From: CAYLZO01 sp964387775
GTDB lineage: Bacteria; Chloroflexota; Anaerolineae; JAAYZQ01
Reading direction: 5' to 3'
DNA length: 10,260 nt
Assembly (NCBI GenBank): GCA_964387775.1
Contig: CAYLZO010000199.1
Location: forward strand, 1-10,260
Shown: positions 1 to 5,475 of the stretch, one piece after another
Numbering within the stretch: position 1 is the first letter of the stretch
Layout: each line of letters starts with the position of its first letter
The notes under the pieces: generated by a model
Databases searched by the model: none
Told to the model about the DNA's origin: nothing
The model's input: only the letters and a program-made list of their open reading frames with translations
Program-made: the position numbers and the translations under genes

Positions 1-942
1 GCCCTCCAGCAGCACGCCGAAGGTGTTGAGCACCGCGTAGCCCAGAGCCTTTTGGTGGTAGCCGCCTTCCAGGGTAAAGACCAGGCGCCCGTCACAGAGG
101 TCGTCGGCCAGTTCCTTCAGGGCCCGGGCGATGGCCGCGTAGCCGCCCACCGATAGTTGCATGGCCGCCAGGGGGTCGTCCCAGTGGGCGTCGTAGCCGG
201 CCGAGGCAAAGATGAGCTGCGGCTGGAAGCGCCAGACCAGGGGGCCGACGATCTCGTCAAAGATGCGGGCGAACCCCTCGTCGCCCACGCCGCCGCCCAG
301 CGGCACGTTGACGATGCTGCCGGCCCCCTCGCCGGTGCCGGTTTCGTCAAAGTAGCCGGTGCCGGGGTAGTGCGGGTACTGGTGCGTCGAGACGTACATC
401 ACCCCCGGGTCGGCCTCGAACTCGTCCTGGGTGCCATTGCCGTGGTGCACGTCGAAATCCACGACGAGCACCCGGTCCAGGCTGCGCTCGGCCAGGGCGT
501 AGCGGGCGGCCACGGCGACGTTGTTGAACAGGCAAAAGCCCATGCCCCGGCTCTCCAGGGCGTGGTGGCCCGGGGGACGCACCAGGGCAAAGGCATTGTT
601 GAGCCGGGCAGAGCCCGCATCAAGAACGGCGCGCGTCGCTTCTACCAGGCCGCCGGCCGCCATCAGCGCCGCCTCGTACGAGGCCGGGCGGACGTAGGTG
701 TCCATATCCAGGTGGCCGCCGCCCCCCTCGGCCAGGCGCTTGACCCGCTCGATGTAGCCCGCCGCGTGGCAGCGCTCCAGCCGCTCTCGTGTGATCGGCA
801 CGGCGGGGATATGAGTGAGCCGGTCCAAGAAGCCGTGCTCCTCCAGCACCTGCAAGATCGTCTTGAGCCGCTGCTTGTTTTCCGGATGGCCGCGCAGGTC
901 GTGCTCCAAGTAGATGGACTCGTAGACGTAACCGGTTGCCAT
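1..942 (-). CDS. Histone deacetylase superfamily protein (AcuC / acetylpolyamine amidohydrolase-like), 3' end outside window
   Basis: A zinc-dependent amidohydrolase of the class II histone deacetylase / acetoin-utilisation / acetylpolyamine amidohydrolase superfamily. These enzymes remove acetyl groups from acetyl-lysine or acetylated polyamines in the cytoplasm; the substrate here cannot be told from sequence. The 314 visible residues show the superfamily motifs in order: RPPGHHA (catalytic histidines 126-127), DFDVHHGNGTQ (zinc ligands Asp164 and His166), ASAGYDAHWDDPLA (third zinc ligand Asp251) and LEGGYH (catalytic Tyr295). All key residues are present, so the enzyme is probably active. 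The fold looks nearly complete; only the last helices should be missing beyond the left edge. The ATG start is supported by an AAAGGAG ribosome-binding site at 950-956, seven bases upstream. It is the last gene of the co-oriented run, 109 bases after rodA, so it may be cotranscribed or have its own promoter. No functional link to cell shape is evident. Confidence 0.93.
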   Translation of the reverse strand, partial: MATGYVYESIYLEHDLRGHPENKQRLKTILQVLEEHGFLDRLTHIPAVPITRERLERCHAAGYIERVKRLAEGGGGHLDMDTYVRPASYEAALMAAGGLVEATRAVLDAGSARLNNAFALVRPPGHHALESRGMGFCLFNNVAVAARYALAERSLDRVLVVDFDVHHGNGTQDEFEADPGVMYVSTHQYPHYPGTGYFDETGTGEGAGSIVNVPLGGGVGDEGFARIFDEIVGPLVWRFQPQLIFASAGYDAHWDDPLAAMQLSVGGYAAIARALKELADDLCDGRLVFTLEGGYHQKALGYAVLNTFGVLLEG

Positions 943-955
943 GAATTTACTCCTT

Positions 956-980
956 TCGCACCGGATTTGAATCCGTGCGA
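956..980 (-). promoter_or_regulatory. Hairpin abutting the ribosome-binding site of the deacetylase-family gene
   Basis: In the 109-base gap between rodA and the deacetylase-family gene, bases 956-966 and 971-980 are complementary over 10 bp with one bulged base and a TTGA loop. Read as minus-strand RNA, the hairpin ends exactly where the AAAGGAG ribosome-binding site (950-956) begins. No T-tract follows, so a simple intrinsic terminator is unlikely. It could stabilise a processed mRNA end or modulate initiation; both are inference. I saw no convincing -35/-10 pair in the rest of this gap. Confidence 0.45.
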
Positions 981-1051
981 GCAATTCCTTTGTGTTTGCC
1001 TCCGGGCCGAGACCGGCTCCTTGGCCGCGTGTGCCGTCTCGATCCCTGGGC

Positions 1052-2524
1052 TCAGTCGAACTCGAGCTTTTTGTGGCGCATGGCCACGCTCTCGACGAGG
1101 CCTACGCCGAGCATGAGGGTCAGAAACGAACTGCCCCCGTAGCTGACAAAGGGCAGCGGGATGCCGGTCACGGGCATGAGGCCCAGGTTCATGCCGACGT
1201 TGACCACACTCTGGAAGAAGATGATCGCCGCCACCCCGGCGACGAGGAGGCGGCCGAAGTTGTCCCGCGCGCGGCCGGCCACGCGTAGCATCCGCCACAG
1301 GATGAGGAAAAGCAGGCCGATAATGACCACCGCCCCGAGAAACCCGAGCTCCTCGGCGGTGACGGCAAAGATAAAGTCGGTGTGGCGCACCCGGAGAAAG
1401 TGCAACTGGCTCTGGGTGCCGTGGGTCAGGCCCTTGCCCGTCCAGCCGCCGGAGCCGATGCTGACGAGGGCCTGGTGGACGTTAAAATAGTCGTCGGGGT
1501 TGCTCTCCGGGCTGATAAAGAGGAGCAGCCGCTCGCGCATATAGTCTTGCATGCCGAACCAAACGAGCGGCAGCGCGGCCACACCGCCCGCAGCCAAGAT
1601 CAGCATGTGCCGCAGGCGCATCCGGGCCACCCACATCATCGCCGCCCAGATGGCGACCAGGGTCAGGGCCGTGCCCAGGTCGGGCTGGAAGTAGATGAGG
1701 AGCGTGGGCACAGCGACGACGATCAGCGCGACGAGCACCGTGCCGAATTGCTCCAATTCTTCCTCGTGGTCGGCCAGGAACTTGGCCAGGACGACGACGA
1801 CCAGGATTTTTGACAGCTCCGAAGGCTGGATCATCCCCTCGCCCAGCCAGCGCTGCGATCCGCCCGATACCTGGCCTACGACAAAGATGATGCCCAGCAG
1901 ACCGAGCATCAAGACGTAGAGGGGATTGCGCAGAATGTCGGTCATCCGCAACATGAGGCAATCGAGCAGGTAGACGACCGCCAGCCCCCCGACGAGCAGA
2001 TAGGGGTGCAAGCTCGCCAGCCGATCGCTGCCCAGGCGGCTGAGGGCGAAAGCTCCCCCCGTTGTGGCACCGGCGACGAGGACGGCCGCGCCAAAGCGGG
2101 TAACAGGCAACTCCAGCTTTTCAATCCACGCCTGGTCCACGACAAAGACGGCGAGCATCAGCCCGGCGCTTAAGGCGATGGCGGGCAAATCGGGCGTGAA
2201 CCGGCTCAGTGGCGGCGCCCCCTCGCCGATGGGGAGCTGGCCCGCCCGCCAGGTGACGATCGCGCCCACCACGCCCAGGCCCAGCACCAGGGGCGTCAAG
2301 AAGGGGAGAGGTAGTTGAAACAGGTCCAGCAAGCGGTAGTCTATCGAGGCGGCGACCAACAAGAGGGCCAGGCCCGCGCCCACAAAGATGAGCTGCCGGC
2401 CGGGCAGGTGGTCCCAGTTGGTGTTGATCGTGGCGCTGTAGATCATGGTCACGCCATAGACGGAGAGGAGGACCAGCACGAGCAACAACAAATAGTCGAA
2501 GCTACGCCAACGACGTTTAGCCAT
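1052..2524 (-). CDS. rodA: RodA (SEDS-family peptidoglycan glycosyltransferase) with an enlarged N-terminal membrane half
   Basis: A polytopic membrane glycosyltransferase of the FtsW/RodA/SpoVE (SEDS) family that polymerises lipid II in the elongasome together with PBP2. Visible SEDS signatures are GGSQRWL...QPSELSK (about residues 221-239), QPDLGTAL (about 280-287), RHTDFIFAVTAEELG (about 380-394, with Asp383 at the position of the catalytic aspartate of E. coli RodA) and GIPLPFVSYGGSS (about 454-466). At 490 residues it is about 120 longer than E. coli RodA (370). The extra length lies between the second canonical helix and the QRWL loop, adds about four hydrophobic segments, and looks like a duplication of the adjacent unit. 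I chose the ATG at 2524 (MAKRRWRSFDY) because the family's N-terminus normally precedes the first helix closely. A start at 2563 would add 13 mostly basic residues. The start overlaps the minE stop as ATGGCTAA, suggesting translational coupling. FtsW is an alternative, but the context and the HTDFIFA region favour RodA. Confidence 0.92.
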   Translation of the reverse strand: MAKRRWRSFDYLLLLVLVLLSVYGVTMIYSATINTNWDHLPGRQLIFVGAGLALLLVAASIDYRLLDLFQLPLPFLTPLVLGLGVVGAIVTWRAGQLPIGEGAPPLSRFTPDLPAIALSAGLMLAVFVVDQAWIEKLELPVTRFGAAVLVAGATTGGAFALSRLGSDRLASLHPYLLVGGLAVVYLLDCLMLRMTDILRNPLYVLMLGLLGIIFVVGQVSGGSQRWLGEGMIQPSELSKILVVVVLAKFLADHEEELEQFGTVLVALIVVAVPTLLIYFQPDLGTALTLVAIWAAMMWVARMRLRHMLILAAGGVAALPLVWFGMQDYMRERLLLFISPESNPDDYFNVHQALVSIGSGGWTGKGLTHGTQSQLHFLRVRHTDFIFAVTAEELGFLGAVVIIGLLFLILWRMLRVAGRARDNFGRLLVAGVAAIIFFQSVVNVGMNLGLMPVTGIPLPFVSYGGSSFLTLMLGVGLVESVAMRHKKLEFD

Positions 2525-2822
2525 CCTGGCCCGCCCCCGTCCTGACCGCCGCCTTGGACGCACGCCCCCGGGCCGGTCCCGTGAGGGGGATGTTGGCCAC
2601 CAACCGGCTTTCGCGCCGGCTCTGCGTCAAATTGACTTCGACGCCTTCCGGCTCGATCTCGACGTAGCGCGAAATTACCGCGATCAACTCGTCCTTCATC
2701 TTGTCCAGCATGGCGGGTGAGATCTTGACGCGGTCGTGGACCAGGACCAGTTGTAGCCGCTCCTTGGCGATCTGGCGGCTGGTCGGTTGGCGGCGGCCGA
2801 AAATGCGATCTAGGAACCCCAT
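2517..2822 (-). CDS. minE: MinE, cell division topological specificity factor
   Basis: MinE displaces MinC from MinD and stimulates the MinD ATPase at the membrane, which drives the Min pattern that confines septum formation to midcell. The 101-residue protein has the expected layout: an N-terminal amphipathic membrane-binding segment (GFLDRIFGR, residues 2-10), the MinD-contact helix (SRQIAKERLQLVLVHDR, about 15-31) and the C-terminal dimerisation domain with PEGVEVNLTQ (about 58-67) and a final strand near 74-80. After about residue 81 comes a short basic, Gly/Ala-rich tail that lies next to and over the rodA start and may be dispensable. The ATG is preceded by an excellent ribosome-binding site, AGGAGGT. 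The gene lies 28 bases after minD, and its last 8 bases overlap rodA. Confidence 0.96.
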   Translation of the reverse strand: MGFLDRIFGRRQPTSRQIAKERLQLVLVHDRVKISPAMLDKMKDELIAVISRYVEIEPEGVEVNLTQSRRESRLVANIPLTGPARGRASKAAVRTGAGQDG

Positions 2823-2826
2823 TACT

Positions 2827-2833
2827 ACCTCCT
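2827..2833 (-). promoter_or_regulatory. Consensus ribosome-binding site of minE
   Basis: AGGAGGT on the minus strand, four bases before the minE ATG. It is the strongest Shine-Dalgarno match I saw in the window and fixes the minE start. Neighbouring genes have weaker sites, so MinE may be translated relatively strongly from the shared message (inference). Confidence 0.75.
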
Positions 2834-2850
2834 ACACCCTTGTATAAACG

Positions 2851-3642
2851 TCAGCCACGGATAAACCTTGACAAGCGGTCCAGGACGCCCGTCGTTTCGA
2901 GGGCCATGAGCGGGATGTCCTGGCCCAGCAGCCGGCCGGCGATGTTGCGAAAAGCCTGGCTCGACGGAGCTTTGCCGTCCAGCACGACGGGCACGCCCTG
3001 GTTGGTAGAGATGATGATCGCCTTGTCCTCGGGCACGATGCCGAGCAGATCGATGGCCAGGATCTCGACGACGTCCTCCTTGCTCAACATCTCGCCCCGG
3101 CGCACCATGTCGATGTTCAGGCGGTTGATGACCAGGCGGGCCGGCCCTTTCTGCTCGGCCTCGATCAGGCCCACGATGCGGTCGGCGTCGCGGACGGCCG
3201 AGACTTCGGGCGTGGTGACGATGATCACCCGGTCGGCGGGGGCGACGGCGTTGCGAAAGCCCTGCTCGATGCCGGCCGGCGAGTCGATGAGCACAAAGTC
3301 GAAATCGGGGCGCAGCTGGTTGCAGAGGGCCGTCATCTGCTGGGGGTTGACGGCCGTCTTGTCGCGGGTCTGGGCCGCCGGCAACAGGAAGAGCTCCGAC
3401 AGGCGCTTGTCGCGGATGAGGGCCTGGCGCAGCCGGCAATGGCCTTCGACCACGTCCACCAGGTCGTAGACGATGCGGTTCTCCAGGCCCATGACCACGT
3501 CCAGGTTGCGCAGGCCGATGTCGGCGTCGATGGCGACGACTCGCTGGCCGAGCACGGCCAGGGCGACGGCCAGGTTGGCCGTCGTGGTCGTCTTGCCGAC
3601 GCCCCCTTTGCCTGAAGTCACGGTGATGATCTTTCCGCTCAT
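2851..3642 (-). CDS. minD: MinD, septum site-determining ATPase
   Basis: A membrane-associated ParA/MinD-type ATPase that recruits MinC to the membrane and is released when MinE triggers ATP hydrolysis. The 263-residue protein has the deviant Walker A motif SGKGGVGKTT (residues 10-19, signature Lys12 and Lys17), the switch I region DADIGLRNLD (about 39-48), the Walker B / switch II region VLIDSPAGIE (about 117-126) and a C-terminal amphipathic membrane-targeting helix, GVLDRLSRFIRG. Length and motifs are normal for the family. The ATG is supported by GGGAGA at 3648-3653, five bases upstream. The 101-base gap to minC is occupied mostly by an inserted-looking hairpin element that leaves this ribosome-binding site intact. 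Confidence 0.97.
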   Translation of the reverse strand: MSGKIITVTSGKGGVGKTTTTANLAVALAVLGQRVVAIDADIGLRNLDVVMGLENRIVYDLVDVVEGHCRLRQALIRDKRLSELFLLPAAQTRDKTAVNPQQMTALCNQLRPDFDFVLIDSPAGIEQGFRNAVAPADRVIIVTTPEVSAVRDADRIVGLIEAEQKGPARLVINRLNIDMVRRGEMLSKEDVVEILAIDLLGIVPEDKAIIISTNQGVPVVLDGKAPSSQAFRNIAGRLLGQDIPLMALETTGVLDRLSRFIRG

Positions 3643-3648
3643 ACTCGT

Positions 3649-3740
3649 CTCCCGTCAGGCAGTGGCAAGGTGTTGGCGGCTGGGGCGGGGTTTCACCCGT
3701 CCCCAGCAGCCAATAGACACCCACTGCCTCCCGTCAGGCA
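3649..3740 (-). repeat. 73-nt hairpin element between 13-bp direct repeats in the minC-minD gap
   Basis: The 13-mer CTCCCGTCAGGCA occurs at 3649-3661 and again at 3728-3740, 79 bases apart. Between and partly within the copies lies a near-continuous inverted repeat, 3657-3729. Terminal arms AGGCAGTG (3657-3664) and CACTGCCT (3722-3729) pair perfectly. Inside them pair GGTGT (3669-3673) with ACACC (3717-3721), TGGC (3674-3677) with GCCA (3709-3712), GCTGGGG (3679-3685) with CCCCAGC (3701-3707), and CGGG (3686-3689) with CCCG (3696-3699), closing on a six-base loop. That is 28 base pairs with small bulges. The inverted repeat is flanked by CCCGTC on both sides, as a target duplication would be. 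Removing one 79-base period would leave about 22 bases between the minC stop and the minD ATG, keeping the ribosome-binding site. This resembles a small REP/MITE-like palindromic element. No T-tract follows on the minus strand, so a terminator is less likely. Confidence 0.6.
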
Positions 3741-3743
3741 TCA

Positions 3744-4433
3744 TCAAAGCGCAAAGCCCAGGATGCGGACCTTCTTTTCCTCCCACGGCTCGACGACGAT
3801 GCCCTCGTCCTGCACGCTGGCCATCTCGGGCTCCCGGGACCGCCGGCTTCGCTCCGGGGAGCGGGCGATCTGGGTGCCGATGCGGATCTGGCTGGGCGAC
3901 ATCTCCAGGGCGCAGATGACGGCCCCCTCGTCGCCCATGGCCCCGGCGTGGGCCATGCCCAGCAACTTGCCCCAGACCACGACGTCGCCCCCGGCGACGA
4001 TCTCGGCGCCGGGGTTCACGTCGCCGATGAGGGTGACGTGGCCCGCGTGCCGGATCGACTGCCCCGACCGCAGCGTGCGCCGCGCCACGAGACCTGCCAT
4101 CTCCTCGCGCGGGATCGACGGCCCTTCGTCAGGCGACGGGCGCAGTTGGGTTTCGAGCCCGACTTCCCGGGCTGCCGCGTTCGTGGCCGGATGGTCGCCC
4201 TCTATGGCCCAGAGGGTCACGCCGATTTCTTCCAGCTTGGTGCCGATCCTCTCCAATTGCTCGGCCGAGAGGGCGCGGTCCCCCACGTGCAGGGCGACCC
4301 GTCCTCCGACAAAGAAGGAGGCGCGGGCCCCCAATTGGGCGTCCAACTCGTCCAGGATCTCTTCCAACGGACCTGCGCCCAGGTTGATCACCAGCCCGTC
4401 GCTTGTGCCCTTGATCGTTACGCTTTTCCCCAT
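3744..4433 (-). CDS. minC: MinC, septum site-determining inhibitor of FtsZ assembly
   Basis: MinC blocks FtsZ ring assembly away from midcell and is brought to the membrane by MinD. The 229-residue protein has an N-terminal FtsZ-inhibiting domain (about 1-95) and a C-terminal beta-helical dimerisation and MinD-binding domain (about 118-215). The latter carries the family signature: RSGQ (122-125), then GDVNPGAEI, VVVWGKLLGMAHAGAMGD and the ALEMSPSQIRIG strand. The domains are joined by a short acidic/proline linker (about 96-112). After the usual EPEMA...IVVEPW end, a tail (EEKKVRILGFAL) extends the protein slightly. The ATG at 4433 gives the expected N-terminus; the ribosome-binding site (GGGGAAA) is weak. 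The gene follows the C39-like peptidase gene by 28 bases and precedes minD across the hairpin element. Confidence 0.96.
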   Translation of the reverse strand: MGKSVTIKGTSDGLVINLGAGPLEEILDELDAQLGARASFFVGGRVALHVGDRALSAEQLERIGTKLEEIGVTLWAIEGDHPATNAAAREVGLETQLRPSPDEGPSIPREEMAGLVARRTLRSGQSIRHAGHVTLIGDVNPGAEIVAGGDVVVWGKLLGMAHAGAMGDEGAVICALEMSPSQIRIGTQIARSPERSRRSREPEMASVQDEGIVVEPWEEKKVRILGFAL

Positions 4434-4461
4434 GTTTCCCCGGCAGTGACTTTTGCGCCCC

Positions 4462-5475
4462 TTACGGCGCCGCCACCTCGATGGCCATCACCGGCGACGT
4501 CGCGTCGCCAAAATAGCCCATGGCCCGTTGAAAATCAGAATAGGTGTAAAAATCCTCCTGGCCGTCCCACGGGTCGTTGGCCCAGACGCCCTCGGCGTTG
4601 TAGCCGGTGACGACGACGACGTGTTGGTTCGGCACCAGCACCACGTCGCGGCCGGCGATGGTCGCCGTCGTGGGCGTGCTGACCAGGCAGTTGTACGTCA
4701 CCCAGGTGATGACGGGGTTGCCCCGGGCGACGGCGGCCTTGATGCCGGCCAGCCCCGTCTCGATGCGCGTCGCCCGCAAGCCGTGGGCGTTCAGGACGTC
4801 CAGGATCGGCCCGGCGTAGACGCCGTAATCCTCGATGCCGCCCGTGGGGCCATCTACGTTGCCCCGAAAGCCCAGGTTCGGATCGTCGTTCAAGGGCAGG
4901 GCGCCGAGCACGTCGGCCTCGGTCAGGGCCAGGCCGTGATACTGGGCGACCATCGATGCCGCCGACGATTCGCAGCTCAGGTTGTGGGTCTGCCGCTGGC
5001 GGGCGACGTCCAGGCGCACCTGCGGCGGTAGGCCGGCGGCAGGCTCTCCATTCTCCGCCGGTTCCAGGGCCTCCAGCCGGGCGGCCAGTTCGTCCAGCGC
5101 GGCCTGGAAGGTGTCGACCCGGGCTTGAAGGCCGTCGAGAGAAGCCTGGACCGAGGCCAGCTCCTGCGAGTCGCCGGCATTGTCGACGGCAGCCTGGAGC
5201 GCGGCCAGTTGCCGGGCCGGATCGCTGGCCTCCAGCGAGGCCAGGCGGTCCTCCATCACGGTGGCGGTGCCCTGCAGGGAGGCCAGTTGGGCCTGCGTGG
5301 TCTCTCTCTCGTCTTGGAGGGCAGCCACCTCGGCCTGGAGCGCCTCGACCTGCCGGGCGCGATACCGCGTCAATTGGGCCATGAGGCCCACGGCGGCGAG
5401 GGCCACGATCAGGACGACGACAAAGAGCCAGACCACGGCCGGTGGCGAGCGCCGCCTCTGCGAATTCAGCTTCAT
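4462..5475 (-). CDS. Membrane-anchored coiled-coil protein with C39-like cysteine peptidase domain
   Basis: The role is not established. The 337-residue protein has a short basic N-terminus (RRR at 7-9), one hydrophobic segment (about 13-31) without an obvious signal peptidase site, a long Ala/Leu/Gln/Glu-rich stretch with heptad character (about 36-137, probably coiled coil, broken near 83-104), a Pro/Gly linker (about 138-152) and a C-terminal domain resembling the peptidase C39-like family (C39_2). In that domain, HNLSCESSAASM carries the likely nucleophile Cys168 with Gln162 upstream, VPNQHVVVVTGY supplies His285, and WANDPWDG supplies Asp301. The predicted topology puts stalk and catalytic domain outside the cell. 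The start at 5475 has AGGGAG eight bases upstream and overlaps the PBP2 stop as ATGA. Position between mrdA and minC suggests a role at the growing wall: cleaving a protein, or acting on peptidoglycan like coiled-coil NlpC/P60 hydrolases such as PcsB. Both are inference, and the substrate is unknown. Confidence 0.85.
   Translation of the reverse strand: MKLNSQRRRSPPAVVWLFVVVLIVALAAVGLMAQLTRYRARQVEALQAEVAALQDERETTQAQLASLQGTATVMEDRLASLEASDPARQLAALQAAVDNAGDSQELASVQASLDGLQARVDTFQAALDELAARLEALEPAENGEPAAGLPPQVRLDVARQRQTHNLSCESSAASMVAQYHGLALTEADVLGALPLNDDPNLGFRGNVDGPTGGIEDYGVYAGPILDVLNAHGLRATRIETGLAGIKAAVARGNPVITWVTYNCLVSTPTTATIAGRDVVLVPNQHVVVVTGYNAEGVWANDPWDGQEDFYTYSDFQRAMGYFGDATSPVMAIEVAAP

Noticed and set aside
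157..1116. Plus-strand open frame of 319 codons opposite the deacetylase-family gene
   Set aside because: It is a low-complexity antisense shadow (rich in Ala, Val, Gly, His and Asp) that shows no family motif and runs past the end of the opposing gene. The minus-strand gene carries all catalytic motifs.
2840..3469. Plus-strand frame beginning MYKRQ, which resembles the peptide seen when Nextera adapter sequence contaminates assemblies
   Set aside because: The DNA here (TATAAACGTCAG) differs from the adapter (TATAAGAGACAG), and the flanking minD/minE gap is in order, so it is chance. The frame is a shadow of minD.
3657..3729. The minC-minD hairpin as an intrinsic terminator
   Set aside because: No T-tract follows the stem on the minus strand, and terminating inside minCDE would be unexpected. 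The direct repeats fit insertion better.
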